From: Betaproteobacteria bacterium
GTDB lineage: Bacteria > Pseudomonadota > Gammaproteobacteria > Burkholderiales > Casimicrobiaceae
DNA length: 64,000 nt
Direction of reading: 5' to 3'
Assembly: GCA_016192065.1 (NCBI GenBank)
Contig: JACPUX010000002.1
Location: 62,001 to 126,000 of the forward strand
Shown: positions 34,856 through 46,785 of the stretch, piece by piece
How positions within the stretch are numbered: position 1 is the first letter of the stretch
How the letters are laid out: the number at the start of each line of letters is the position of its first letter
Translations under genes and position numbers: made by a program
Notes under the pieces: generated by a model
What the model was told of the DNA's origin: nothing
Seen by the model: the letters and a program-made list of their open reading frames with translations, nothing else
Database searches by the model: none

Positions 34856-36898
34856 ATGGAGTTCCTCGCCGAACAGCCCTGGATGGGCCTTTTCACCAAC
34901 CTGCCCGCTAACCTCAGCCTGGGACTGGTGGTGGCGGCGGTAAGCGCCTGGCTCGCGATCGGCGCCGTCGGCGCGAGCTTCCCCGAGAATCTGACCCTGG
35001 TGCGCCGGCTGTTTCCAATCGGCGCCCTGGTCGGGCTTGGCCTGGCGATCGTGGGAATCACCGCGATACACGGACCAACACAAGCCACGGTGCTGCCTCT
35101 GGGACTCCCGGACCTTCCTTTCCACCTTCGCCTCGATGCGCTGAGTGCGTTCTTCCTGGTACTCCTCGGAGCAGCGACCGCCGGCATTTCGGTTTTTGCC
35201 GCAGGCTACTTCCGCGCCGGTCAGGGCACGGCGCCGGGACTCTTGTGTCTGCAATACCATGTCTTCCTCGCCAGCATGGCGATGGTTTTGCTGGCCGATG
35301 ACGCCTACCTGTTCATGGTTTCATGGGAGACCATGGCCCTGTCATCGTTCTTTCTGGTCACCACCGAGCACCGCATCGGCGAAATCCGCCGGGCCGGCTT
35401 TCTCTATCTGCTGATCGCCCACGTCGGAGCCATCGCCATCCTTTTGTGCTTCGGCGTGCTGCAAGGCGGCACCGGCGACTACAGTTTCGATGGCATGCGC
35501 ACGGCCAAGCTGCAGGGGTTTTGGCCGACCGCGGGGTTCTTCCTGGCGCTTTTCGGCTTCGGCGCCAAGGCGGGCATGCTGCCCCTGCATGTCTGGCTGC
35601 CCGAGGCGCACCCGGCGGCGCCCTCGCCGGTTTCCGCGCTGATGAGCGGCGTGATGCTGAAGACGGCAATCTACGGGCTGCTTCGAGTCAGTTTCGATCT
35701 GTTGCAGGTCGAGGTCTGGTGGTGGGGCGTGGCGGCGTTGGGACTGGGTCTGTTCACCGCCCTCTACGGCGTGATCTTCGCCACCGTGCAAACCGACATG
35801 AAAAGGCTACTGGCCTATTCGTCGATCGAGAACATTGGCCTCATCCTCGCCGGCTTCGGCCTGGCTTTGGTCTTTCGTGCCTTCCAAATGCCCCAGCTCG
35901 CGGCCTTGGCGCTAGCCGCCACGCTGTACCACTGCCTCAACCACGCGATGTTCAAGAGCCTGCTCTTCCTCGCCACCGGGTCGGTCTTGCATGCCACCCG
36001 CGAGCGCAGTCTGGGGAAACTGGGTGGACTGATCCATCGTATGCCCTGGGTGGCCTGGCTGGCTCTGATCGGCACCTTGGCGATCGCCGGCGTGCCACCG
36101 CTCAATGGTTTTGTATCCGAATGGCTGCTCTTGCAGGCCTTTCTGTTCACCTCCGAGCTTCCCCAGGGCTTCATCAATATGCTGATCCCCATTGCGGCGG
36201 CGTCCCTGGCGCTGACCGCGGCCCTGGCCGGATACACCATTGTCAAATTTTATGGCGTGATCTTCCTCGGCCAGGCGCGTGAACCCGCGCTTGCCCAGGC
36301 CCACGATGCCGGCGTGCGCGAGCGTATCGGCCTGGTTTGGCTGGCGCTGTGGTGCGTGCTGTTGGGCCTCTTTCCGGTTGTGGTGCTGGACCTGCTCGAT
36401 CCGGTCAACGAAATGCTGGTAGGGCGGGGCCTGGGCGCCACGACGCGGGACTGGTTGTTCCTGGCGCCGATCGACGCCAATCGCGCTTCCTTCAGCCCGC
36501 TGATCACCTTGGCCGGCATCGCCGTGACCGTGTTGGGAACGATCTTCCTCGTGCATCGACTCTACCATCACCGCCTGCGCCGCGGCCCACCCTGGGATTG
36601 CGGCTTTCCCCTGCAGACGCCGCGCATGCAAGACAGCGCCGAGGGCTTTGGCCAACCGATACGCCAGATTTTCGAAGTATTCTTCCGGATCACCCGCACC
36701 CTGCCCACGCCCTTCGACAAGGCGCCGCGTTATGCAGTAAAGGTCGAAGATCAACTCTGGTATGGACTTTACCTGCCCATGACCAAGGCGGTGGAGTTCT
36801 TCACCTGGCTGGTGGGCTTCCTGCAACAGGGGCGGATTTCGGTCTATCTGGCCTACAGTTTCTTCACCTTGCTGGCCCTGCTGCTCTTCGTGCGATGA
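34856..36898 (+). CDS. hyfB: Hydrogenase-4 component B-like proton-pumping subunit
   Basis: 680 residues, about 16-18 membrane segments, of the NuoL/HyfB antiporter-like family. Proton-channel signatures include VSWETMALSSFFLV, KAGMLPLHVWLPEAHPAAPSPVSALMSG and LAYSSIENIG. First gene of a six-gene complex (HyfB-C-E-F-G-I-like) with tight or overlapping junctions; its stop overlaps the next start as ATGA. In this family it couples electron transfer to ion pumping. Confidence 0.88.
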   Translation: MEFLAEQPWMGLFTNLPANLSLGLVVAAVSAWLAIGAVGASFPENLTLVRRLFPIGALVGLGLAIVGITAIHGPTQATVLPLGLPDLPFHLRLDALSAFFLVLLGAATAGISVFAAGYFRAGQGTAPGLLCLQYHVFLASMAMVLLADDAYLFMVSWETMALSSFFLVTTEHRIGEIRRAGFLYLLIAHVGAIAILLCFGVLQGGTGDYSFDGMRTAKLQGFWPTAGFFLALFGFGAKAGMLPLHVWLPEAHPAAPSPVSALMSGVMLKTAIYGLLRVSFDLLQVEVWWWGVAALGLGLFTALYGVIFATVQTDMKRLLAYSSIENIGLILAGFGLALVFRAFQMPQLAALALAATLYHCLNHAMFKSLLFLATGSVLHATRERSLGKLGGLIHRMPWVAWLALIGTLAIAGVPPLNGFVSEWLLLQAFLFTSELPQGFINMLIPIAAASLALTAALAGYTIVKFYGVIFLGQAREPALAQAHDAGVRERIGLVWLALWCVLLGLFPVVVLDLLDPVNEMLVGRGLGATTRDWLFLAPIDANRASFSPLITLAGIAVTVLGTIFLVHRLYHHRLRRGPPWDCGFPLQTPRMQDSAEGFGQPIRQIFEVFFRITRTLPTPFDKAPRYAVKVEDQLWYGLYLPMTKAVEFFTWLVGFLQQGRISVYLAYSFFTLLALLLFVR

Positions 36899-37845
36899 CC
36901 TGGATCGGAGCGCTCTCCCAGTTGATTCAGCTCGCCGTGGCGGTGCTGCTGGCACCGCTCTTGCTCGGTTGGGTCAACCAGTGCCGGGCCTGGCTGCAAA
37001 ACAAGCGCGCGCCCAGCCTGGCGCAACCCTATCGGATGATCCGCAAGCTCTTCCTCAAGGAGCCGGTGATCGCGCACAACGCTTCACCGATCTTTCGTCT
37101 CACCCCCTACATCGTGTTCGGCGCCATGGCGCTCGCCGCGGCGATCGTGCCTTCGCTGGCCACCGATCTACCTTTCGCGACCGCCGCCGATGCCATCGCG
37201 CTGGTGGGCATCTTTGCCTTGGCGCGCATTTTCATCGCCCTCGCCGCCATGGACATCGGCACCGCTTTCGGCAGCCTCGGGGCGCGCCGCGAAATGCTGA
37301 TCGGCTTTCTCGCCGAACCCGCGCTGCTGATGGTCTTCTTCACCGCCTCGCTGATCAGCCAGAGCACCTCGCTGGTGACCATTGTCGAAACCCTGGCGCA
37401 CCGCGAGTTCGTGATCTATCCCAGCCTCGCTTTCGCCGGCATCGCCTTCACCATGGTGTCTCTGGCCGAGAACGCCCGCGTGCCGGTGGACAATCCGGCC
37501 ACCCACCTCGAACTAACCATGATCCACGAAGCGATGATCCTCGAATACTCGGGTCGACATCTGGCGTTGATCGAATGGGCCTCGAGTCTCAAGCTCTTCA
37601 ACTACTCCTGCCTGGGGCTGGCGCTGTTTTTCCCGTGGGGGATCGTCGAGGGCGCCCATGACGTGGTCGGCCTCTTATGGGCGATACCGGTGCTGGTTGG
37701 CAAGCTCGCTCTGGGGGGATTTCTGCTCGCCTTGATCGAAACCATGTCGGCGAAGTTGCGCATCTTCCGCGCACCCGAATTCCTGGGTACCGCTTTCCTG
37801 CTGGGTGTGCTGGGCATGCTCGTGCATCAGCTTCTGGGGGCGTGA
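36895..37845 (+). CDS. hyfC: NuoH/HyfC-like membrane subunit
   Basis: 316 residues, about eight membrane segments. Conserved segments QPYRMIRKLFLKEPV, ARVPVDNPATHLELTMIHEAMILEYSG and the glutamates in them match the complex I NuoH/HyfC family that anchors the soluble arm. The start overlaps hyfB by ATGA. Confidence 0.88.
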   Translation: MTWIGALSQLIQLAVAVLLAPLLLGWVNQCRAWLQNKRAPSLAQPYRMIRKLFLKEPVIAHNASPIFRLTPYIVFGAMALAAAIVPSLATDLPFATAADAIALVGIFALARIFIALAAMDIGTAFGSLGARREMLIGFLAEPALLMVFFTASLISQSTSLVTIVETLAHREFVIYPSLAFAGIAFTMVSLAENARVPVDNPATHLELTMIHEAMILEYSGRHLALIEWASSLKLFNYSCLGLALFFPWGIVEGAHDVVGLLWAIPVLVGKLALGGFLLALIETMSAKLRIFRAPEFLGTAFLLGVLGMLVHQLLGA

Positions 37846-37846
37846 G

Positions 37847-38509
37847 ATGAGTCTGCCCCTGTCCTCGCAGCTCTTGAACCTCCTCGCGGCAGTGCTGTTG
37901 CTATTGTCTTTCGCCATGCTGGCGCAGCGGCGCCTGCTGTCTTTGGTGAGCTTGTTCGCGATGCAGGGCTTCGCCTTGTGCTTGGCGACACTACTGGTGG
38001 CCTTGACCAGCACCCAGACGCACCTCTTCTATTCGGCGGCCCTGACCCTGGTGCTCAAGGTGATCGTACTGCCGTATTTCCTTTATCGCATGATCCACAA
38101 GCTCGAAGTGCTGTGGGACGTGGAAACGCTCCTCAACATCCCGATGATCATGCTCTTGGGCATCGTGCTGGTGGTAATCGCCTTCAACTTGGCGGTACCC
38201 ATTTCGCAGCTCTCCAGCACCATCACCCGGAGCATGCTGGGGATTGCTCTGGCTTCGGTGTTGCTGTCCTTTTTGATGATGATCACGCGACGTAAAGCCA
38301 TCCCGCAAGTGATCGGCTTTCTGGCCATGGAGAACGGCCTGTTCTTCGCCGCCATCAGCGCCACCTACGGCATGCCCATGATCATCGAACTGGGCATCGC
38401 CCTGGACGTGCTGGTGGGGGTGCTGATCCTGGGCGTGTTCTTCTTCCAGATCCGGGAACAATTCGACAGCCTCGACCTGGAACATCTGGAAAAGCTGCGC
38501 GACGAGTAA
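37847..38509 (+). CDS. hyfE: HyfE-like membrane subunit
   Basis: 220 residues, about six to seven membrane segments, related to HyfE and in part NuoK (IGFLAMENGLFFAAISATYGMPMIIELGIALDVL, with the membrane glutamates). It starts one base after the hyfC stop codon and ends two bases before hyfF. Confidence 0.85.
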   Translation: MSLPLSSQLLNLLAAVLLLLSFAMLAQRRLLSLVSLFAMQGFALCLATLLVALTSTQTHLFYSAALTLVLKVIVLPYFLYRMIHKLEVLWDVETLLNIPMIMLLGIVLVVIAFNLAVPISQLSSTITRSMLGIALASVLLSFLMMITRRKAIPQVIGFLAMENGLFFAAISATYGMPMIIELGIALDVLVGVLILGVFFFQIREQFDSLDLEHLEKLRDE

Positions 38510-38511
38510 TC

Positions 38512-39963
38512 ATGATCGAAATCGCCGTCATTCTCGCCCTGCCCTTTTCCGCCGGAGCCCTACTGGCACTATGGGGCGCGCGCAAGTGGGCGGCCGAATT
38601 CAACATCGCGGCGAGTTTCGCCACCTTTGTGGCGGCGGCGGCGCTGACTGCGCGGGTAATCAGCGAGGGGCCGCTGCTCGCTTTCGACCGGCTGTTCTTC
38701 GTCGACGCTTTCAATGTTTTTCTGGTGGCGCTCACAGCCTTCGTCGGCTGCACCACCGCGGTGTTCTCGAGGCCTTACATGCGCATCGAAGAGGCGCATG
38801 GTCGGCTGACGCCACCCCGACTGCGGCTCTATCATTCGATGTACCAAGTCTTCGTGGGCGCCATGCTGGTGGCCTTGCTCACCAACAACATGGGCATCCT
38901 TTGGGTGGCCATGGAGGCGGCGACCCTGGCCACGGTGCTGCTGGTTTCACTCTATCGCACGCCCGCCAGCCTCGAAGCCGCATGGAAGTATTTTATCCTG
39001 TGTGGTGTGGGCATCGCGCAGGCCTTGTTTGGCACCATCCTGCTTTATTTCGCGGCCGAGCGGGTTCTCGGGGCCGAAGGCGGGGCGCTGCTCTGGACTG
39101 AACTCAATCAGGTCAAGAGTCAACTCGAACCCACGGTGTTGTCTCTGTCCTTCGTGTTCTTGCTGGTCGGCTACGGCACCAAGGTCGGCCTGGTGCCTTT
39201 GCACAACTGGCTTCCGGACGCCCACGCCGAAGGCCCCACGCCGGTGTCCGCGGTGCTCTCGGGCCTACTGCTCAACGTCGCGCTCTATGCCGTGGTCCGC
39301 TGCAAAGTGCTGGTCGATGGCTCGCTTGAAACCGTTTTCGCGGGCAAGCTGATGATGGGCTTCGGCTTGCTCTCGGTGGTGACTTCCGCGTTCTTCCTGA
39401 TGCGCCAAAAGGACGTGAAGCGGCTCTTCGCCTATTCGTCGATCGAACATATGGGCATCATTACCTTTGCCTTCGGCATGGGCGGGGCGGTCGCGTCTTT
39501 TGCCGGGCTGCTGCACATGACCGTGCATTCGCTGACCAAATCGGCCATCTTCTATACCGTGGGCCACGCCGCGCAAAAAACCGGAACGCAGTTGATCGCC
39601 AACATTCGGGGCCTCATTCAGGTGAGTCCGACCATAGGATGGGGCCTCACTCTTGGTTGCCTGGCGATTCTGGGCATGCCGCCCTTCGGTGTATTCGCCA
39701 GCGAGTTCCTCATCCTCACCACCGCCATGCGCGACCAGCCCTGGGCTACGCCATTCCTGCTCGGCGCCCTGGGAGTGGCGTTCGCGGCAGTGTTCTCGAA
39801 AGTGCAGCCGATGGTGTTCGGCGACACCAACGCCAAGCGCCTGCCGCATCCGCCGTCGATGCTCCCGGTGTTCTTGCATATGGCCCTGGTGTTGATGCTG
39901 GGCTTGTGGATTCCGCCCTACCTGGCCGAGTGGTACCGTCAGGCGGCGCAGATGATCGGATAA
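38512..39963 (+). CDS. hyfF: HyfF/NuoN-like proton-pumping subunit
   Basis: 483 residues, about 14 membrane segments. Antiporter signatures WVAMEAATLATVLLVS, KVGLVPLHNWLPDAHAEGPTPVSAVLSG and FAYSSIEHMGII are visible. A second ion-translocating subunit beside HyfB; HyfD is absent from this locus. Confidence 0.87.
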   Translation: MIEIAVILALPFSAGALLALWGARKWAAEFNIAASFATFVAAAALTARVISEGPLLAFDRLFFVDAFNVFLVALTAFVGCTTAVFSRPYMRIEEAHGRLTPPRLRLYHSMYQVFVGAMLVALLTNNMGILWVAMEAATLATVLLVSLYRTPASLEAAWKYFILCGVGIAQALFGTILLYFAAERVLGAEGGALLWTELNQVKSQLEPTVLSLSFVFLLVGYGTKVGLVPLHNWLPDAHAEGPTPVSAVLSGLLLNVALYAVVRCKVLVDGSLETVFAGKLMMGFGLLSVVTSAFFLMRQKDVKRLFAYSSIEHMGIITFAFGMGGAVASFAGLLHMTVHSLTKSAIFYTVGHAAQKTGTQLIANIRGLIQVSPTIGWGLTLGCLAILGMPPFGVFASEFLILTTAMRDQPWATPFLLGALGVAFAAVFSKVQPMVFGDTNAKRLPHPPSMLPVFLHMALVLMLGLWIPPYLAEWYRQAAQMIG

Positions 39964-39967
39964 TCCC

Positions 39968-41512
39968 ATGGACTTGCTCGGTCTCGGCCTTGAAGCCAGC
40001 GTCCTGACGGGCGCGTGCCACCTGCGCCGCTGTCGGGTGGACGCTGAGGATCTCGTCACCGTCGCCCTGGGCGTGCGCGAGGAGCACGGTCGTCTGGTGG
40101 CGCTCTGGGGCAGTGACGAGCGCGACCGCGAGAACTGCTTTCATCTGCACCTCGCCTTCGAGGATGCGCAAGGATTGCTGGTGCTCGACTTACCCTTGGC
40201 CGAGGAGATGCCGAGCTACCCGGATCTCAGCGAGATTTTTCCCGCGGCCACGCGCATGCAGCGCGCCGCCTACGACCTTTTCGGCTTCTGGGCTATCGGC
40301 CCCGACCAGCGCTTCTGGGTAAGGCACGCCGCCTGGCCCGACACCGAGTTCCCCTTGCGCCGCGACTTCGATGGCAGTCGGCAATGGCCCGCGGAGCCCG
40401 AGGAGTACCCCTTCGTTCGCGTCGCCGGCGAAGGGGTGCATGAGATTCCGGTCGGCCCGGTACACGCCGGGATCATCGAGCCGGGGCACTTCCGTTTCCA
40501 GGTAGTGGGGGAAAAGGTCTTGCGCCTGGAGCAACGCTTGGGTTACGTGCATAAAGGCATCGAAAAGCGCTTTGAAGAGCTGCCCGCGCACAGCGCTCAT
40601 CGCCTGGCCGGACGCATTTCCGGCGACACCACGGTGGCTTGGGCTTGGGCCTGGGCCATGGCTTATGAACAGGCTGCAGAGATCCAGCCGCCAGTGCGCG
40701 CCTTGTGGCTGCGCGGCGTGCTGCTCGAATTGGAACGGGTCGCCAACCATCTGGGCGACTTGGGCTACCTGGGCAATGATGGCGGTTTTGCGTTCGGTTT
40801 GGCGCAGTTCTCGCGTCTGAAGGAAGTCGTTCTACGCGCCAACCAGGCGGCGTTTGGGCACCGCTTGTTGATGGACCGCATCATCCCGGGCGGCGTGTCG
40901 ACCGACCTCACACCCGCGGCGCGGGCCACGCTGCGCGAGTTCCTGCCGGGACTGGCGGCCGAGTTGGGCGAGTTGCGCACCATTTTCGACGATCACGCCG
41001 GCCTGCAAGACCGTTTCATGAGCACCGGCCGAGTCACCCCGGAACTCGCCGCAAGCTTGGGTTTGAGCGGCCTAGCCGGACGCGCCAGCGGACAGGCGCG
41101 TGATTTGCGCGTGGATTACCCGGCGACACCCTACGACCGCGTTGAGGTCCGACGCTGCGGCGGCGTTGCCGGCGATGTCGCGGCAAGGGTGGCCCTGCGC
41201 TTCGACGAGATCTTCGAGTCTCTGCGCCTCCTGCATCGTTTTCTGGGCGAGTTGCCCGAAGGCGAATGGCGCACCGAGGCGCCGCCCCCCCCCGCCGGCG
41301 CCCATGGTTTCGGCTGGGTCGAGGCTTGGCGCGGGCCGGTCTTTTTGGCTCTGGAAGCCGGCCCCGACGGCGGCTTGCGCCGCGTGCATGCCCACGATCC
41401 GTCCTGGGAGAATTGGCCAGTACTGGAGCACGCGGTGATGGGCAATATCGTTCCCGATTTCCCCTTGATCAACAAGTCCTTCAACCTGAGCTACAGCGGC
41501 CAGGATCTCTGA
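39968..41512 (+). CDS. hyfG: Hydrogenase-like large subunit lacking nickel-iron ligands (Ehr type)
   Basis: 514 residues: an N-terminal complex I 30-kDa-like region (about 20-130, PSYPDLSEIFPAATRMQRAAYDLFGF) fused to a NiFe-hydrogenase/NuoD-like domain. The usual RxCGxC motif is replaced by RISGDT (216-221), and the C-terminal DPCxxC is replaced by ..NLSYSGQDL at the very end, so no NiFe site can form. This matches energy-converting hydrogenase-related (Ehr) complexes that resemble Hyf without hydrogenase activity. Its electron donor and acceptor are unknown. Confidence 0.82.
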   Translation: MDLLGLGLEASVLTGACHLRRCRVDAEDLVTVALGVREEHGRLVALWGSDERDRENCFHLHLAFEDAQGLLVLDLPLAEEMPSYPDLSEIFPAATRMQRAAYDLFGFWAIGPDQRFWVRHAAWPDTEFPLRRDFDGSRQWPAEPEEYPFVRVAGEGVHEIPVGPVHAGIIEPGHFRFQVVGEKVLRLEQRLGYVHKGIEKRFEELPAHSAHRLAGRISGDTTVAWAWAWAMAYEQAAEIQPPVRALWLRGVLLELERVANHLGDLGYLGNDGGFAFGLAQFSRLKEVVLRANQAAFGHRLLMDRIIPGGVSTDLTPAARATLREFLPGLAAELGELRTIFDDHAGLQDRFMSTGRVTPELAASLGLSGLAGRASGQARDLRVDYPATPYDRVEVRRCGGVAGDVAARVALRFDEIFESLRLLHRFLGELPEGEWRTEAPPPPAGAHGFGWVEAWRGPVFLALEAGPDGGLRRVHAHDPSWENWPVLEHAVMGNIVPDFPLINKSFNLSYSGQDL

Positions 41513-41517
41513 CAACC

Positions 41518-42033
41518 ATGTGGCGCGTCCTGCGACAAATCGTGCGTGCCGGAATGCCCGGCGAGCCACCTGCCGAGGTCGATGAAAGCCTGCGGCTGAA
41601 GGAGCGCCTGCACGCACAGATCCTCGCCACCCTGGGGCGAGCGCTGACCATCCGGCAAGTTGATGCTGGTTCCTGCAATGGCTGCGAGCTGGAAATCCAC
41701 GCCTTGGGCAACCCGATCTACAACCTCGAGGGGCTGGGCATCAAGTTCGTGGCCAGCCCGCGCCACGCTGATTTGCTGCTGGTGACCGGCCCGGTGGCCA
41801 AACATATGGAGATCGCCTTGAAGCGCACCTACGAGGCTACTCCCGAGCCCAAGCTGGTAGTCGCCGTCGGCGATTGCGGGGTCGATGGCGGAATTTTTGG
41901 CCAAAGCTACGCAAGCTGCGGCGCGGTCGCCAAGGTGATTCCCGTGGATGTCGTGGTTCACGGCTGCCCGCCTTCGCCCACCGCCATCCTGCAAGGCATT
42001 CTCACCGCCATCAGCGTCCGAAACCAGCCATGA
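41518..42033 (+). CDS. hyfI: HyfI/NuoB-like iron-sulfur subunit
   Basis: 171 residues with the N2-type cluster ligands: DAGSCNGCELEIHAL, VAVGDCGVDGGIF and VHGCPPSPTAIL. It transfers electrons within the membrane-bound complex. It starts 5 bp after hyfG. No HyfH-type 2[4Fe-4S] ferredoxin subunit is found in the cluster, so the entry of electrons is unexplained. Confidence 0.87.
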   Translation: MWRVLRQIVRAGMPGEPPAEVDESLRLKERLHAQILATLGRALTIRQVDAGSCNGCELEIHALGNPIYNLEGLGIKFVASPRHADLLLVTGPVAKHMEIALKRTYEATPEPKLVVAVGDCGVDGGIFGQSYASCGAVAKVIPVDVVVHGCPPSPTAILQGILTAISVRNQP

Positions 42034-42494
42034 AGCCGCAGCTGCGCGAAGCCGGCCCCGAAGATGCGGCCTTGCTGCGCGAGCTCATGCTCGCTTGCTG
42101 GACAGGCATGGTGGCGGCGGACTCGTCGGCCTTCCGCGAGACCGAGGCGGACCTTCGCGCCGAGTTGGCGAAAGGCGGCGCATTCCTGCTGTCGCTGGGG
42201 CACTTGTCGATCGGCTCCGTGCGCTGGAGAAACCTCGGTGATGCCTGGGAAATGGCGCGCCTGGGCGTACTGCCCGCCTTTCGCGGGCTCGGTCATTCCC
42301 AAACTTTGACCGAAGCGGTGGCGATGCGCGCCCGCAATGCCGGAGCGCGTGAGTTGCGCATCGGAATCCGGCGCGATCAACCGCGCCTGCTCGATTTCTA
42401 CGCGACCCAAGGTTTCGTGCTCGCTGACGACTTCGCCTACAGCCACCCCAATCCGCTGACCGAGCCACCCTGGCTGATGCGACGGGTGCTCTGA
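42030..42494 (+). CDS. GNAT-family acetyltransferase
   Basis: 154 residues with the GNAT core: an acetyl-CoA-binding ARLGVLPAFRGLGHSQTL (R-x-x-G-x-G/S loop) and a C-terminal FYATQGFVLADDF. The start overlaps hyfI by ATGA, so it is co-translated with the membrane complex. The substrate is unknown; whether it acts on the complex or is a passive neighbour cannot be told. Confidence 0.82.
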   Translation: MKPQLREAGPEDAALLRELMLACWTGMVAADSSAFRETEADLRAELAKGGAFLLSLGHLSIGSVRWRNLGDAWEMARLGVLPAFRGLGHSQTLTEAVAMRARNAGARELRIGIRRDQPRLLDFYATQGFVLADDFAYSHPNPLTEPPWLMRRVL

Positions 42495-42559
42495 GCGGCA
42501 CCCGCCCGGTTCGACATGGCGCTTCGGCCTGGCCCAAGCGCGCCGCGATCAACTGCGCT

Positions 42560-43864
42560 TCAGGTCTTCTGCCGCCGTAACTCCGCCGACCGCGCGTGCG
42601 CGGTCAGGCCTTCGCCCCGAGCCAGAACCGAGGCGATGTCCCCCAGGGTTTGCGCGCCGTCCGCGGAGATTTCGATGACGCTGCTGCGCTTCTGAAAATC
42701 GTAAACGCCCAGCGGCGAGGAGAAACGCGCGCTGCGCGAGGTGGGCAGAACATGATTGGGTCCGGCGCAATAGTCGCCCAGCGCCTCGGAACTGTAGTGG
42801 CCGAGAAAAATCGCCCCCGCATGACGAATCGCCGGCAGGAGTTCCCGGGGCGAGGCCACCGCCAACTCCAGATGTTCCGGGGCGATGCGATTGGCCAAGG
42901 CACAGGCTTCGTCCAGATCGCGCACCTTGATCAAGGCACCCCGCCCGGCCAACGACGCCGCGATGGTCTCGCGCCGCGGCAGGTCGGGCAATTGGCGGTC
43001 GATGCTCGCCGCCACGCGATCGAGGAGTGTGGCGTCCGGCGCGAGCAAGATCGCCTGGGCCAGCTCGTCATGCTCGGCCTGGGAGAACAGATCCATGGCC
43101 AGCCAGTCCGGGTTGGCGCTGGCGTCGGCGATGATGAGGATCTCCGAAGGGCCAGCGACCATGTCGATGCCCACCAGGCCGAAAACCCGCCGCTTGGCCG
43201 CGGCGACGTAAGCATTGCCCGGGCCAACGATCTTGTCCACCTGGGGCAGGCTCGCCGTGCCATAGGCCAGCGCCGCGACCGCCTGCGCGCCACCGATGGT
43301 GTAGACGGCATCAACCCCGGCCAGATGCGCGGCGGCCAACACCAGGGGGTTCTTTTGGCCCCGCGGGGTGGGCACCACCATGATGATTTCCCGCACGCCC
43401 GCCACCTTCGCCGGCAACGCGTTCATGAGTACCGACGACGGGTAGGCCGCTTTGCCCCCGGGCACATAAATGCCCACCCGGTCGAGTGGCGTGACTTGTT
43501 GGCCCAGATTGGTGCCATCGGGCTCGGTGTAGCTCCAGGAGCTGGCGAGCTGCCGTTGGTGATAAGTCCGGACCCTTTGCGCCGCGTGGTGCAGGGCCGT
43601 CTTCTGCGCTTCGGGCAGGGCGGCGTGGGCGGCGGCCAGTTCCGCGGTCGGGATGCAAAGATCAGCCAGGGTCGCCGCGTCCACGGCATCGAAGCGCCGG
43701 GTGTATTCCAGCACCGCGGCGTCACCGCGCGCCTGAACGGCGGCGAGAATCTCCGTCACGGCCTGCTCGATGCGCTGGTCCTCGCCACTGGCAAAAGCGA
43801 GGAGCGCGGTGAGTTGGGCGTCGAAATCAGCCGCGCCGGAATCAAGTCGGCGCAAGTCAGGCAT
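42560..43864 (-). CDS. hisD: Histidinol dehydrogenase
   Basis: 434 residues. [42 protein letters not shown] and [19 protein letters not shown] are diagnostic, including the zinc-binding Q and H. It performs the last two oxidations of histidine synthesis. I start at ATG 43864, overlapping hisG by 8 bp. The rest of the his operon does not follow; the convergent GNAT gene comes next. Confidence 0.96.
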   Translation of the reverse strand: MPDLRRLDSGAADFDAQLTALLAFASGEDQRIEQAVTEILAAVQARGDAAVLEYTRRFDAVDAATLADLCIPTAELAAAHAALPEAQKTALHHAAQRVRTYHQRQLASSWSYTEPDGTNLGQQVTPLDRVGIYVPGGKAAYPSSVLMNALPAKVAGVREIIMVVPTPRGQKNPLVLAAAHLAGVDAVYTIGGAQAVAALAYGTASLPQVDKIVGPGNAYVAAAKRRVFGLVGIDMVAGPSEILIIADASANPDWLAMDLFSQAEHDELAQAILLAPDATLLDRVAASIDRQLPDLPRRETIAASLAGRGALIKVRDLDEACALANRIAPEHLELAVASPRELLPAIRHAGAIFLGHYSSEALGDYCAGPNHVLPTSRSARFSSPLGVYDFQKRSSVIEISADGAQTLGDIASVLARGEGLTAHARSAELRRQKT

Positions 43865-44519
43865 GCTGTCGGCGCGCCACCACGGCGGCACTGAGGGTTT
43901 CGAGCAGCGGCGCCAACCGCTTGCGCTTGAGTTTCATGGCCGCCTGATTGACGATGAGCCGCGCGCTGATGGGCAGGATTTCCTCGACCGCGACCAAATT
44001 GTTCGCCTTGAGCGTTCCGCCGGTGCTCACCAGATCGACGATGGCCTCGGCCAGGCCGACCAGCGGCGCCAGTTCCATGGAGCCATAGAGTTTGATCAGG
44101 TCGACATGCATGCCCTTGGCGGCGAAATGCTCGCGCGCCGTGTGTACGTACTTGGTGGCGACCCGCAAACGGGCGCCACGCTGTACCGTGCCGGCGTAGT
44201 CGAACCCAGCCGGTACGGCCACCATCATTCGGCAGCGGCCGATTTCGAGGTCCAGGGGCTGGTACAAGCCGTCGCCGCCGTGTTCGATGAGCACGTCCTT
44301 GCCCGCCACGCCAAGATCGGCGGCGCCGTGTTCGACGTAGGTCGGCACATCGGTGGCGCGCACGATAACGAAGCGAACCGCGGGATGATTGCTCGGCAGA
44401 ATGAGCTTTCTGGAGGTTTCCGGATCCTCGGCGGGAACGATGTTCGCGGCGGCGAGGAGCGGCAAGGTTTCCTCGAAGATGCGCCCTTTGGACAGGGCGA
44501 TGGTCAGAGTGTCGTCCAT
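43857..44519 (-). CDS. hisG: ATP phosphoribosyltransferase, short form
   Basis: 220 residues: [39 protein letters not shown] and [14 protein letters not shown] match HisG. The short form lacks the regulatory domain and needs HisZ, which is not in the window. First step of histidine synthesis. Placed between murA and hisD, as common in betaproteobacteria. Confidence 0.96.
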   Translation of the reverse strand: MDDTLTIALSKGRIFEETLPLLAAANIVPAEDPETSRKLILPSNHPAVRFVIVRATDVPTYVEHGAADLGVAGKDVLIEHGGDGLYQPLDLEIGRCRMMVAVPAGFDYAGTVQRGARLRVATKYVHTAREHFAAKGMHVDLIKLYGSMELAPLVGLAEAIVDLVSTGGTLKANNLVAVEEILPISARLIVNQAAMKLKRKRLAPLLETLSAAVVARRQHA

Positions 44520-44526
44520 AACCTAC

Positions 44527-46784
<2,258 letters not shown>

Positions 46785-46785
46785 A

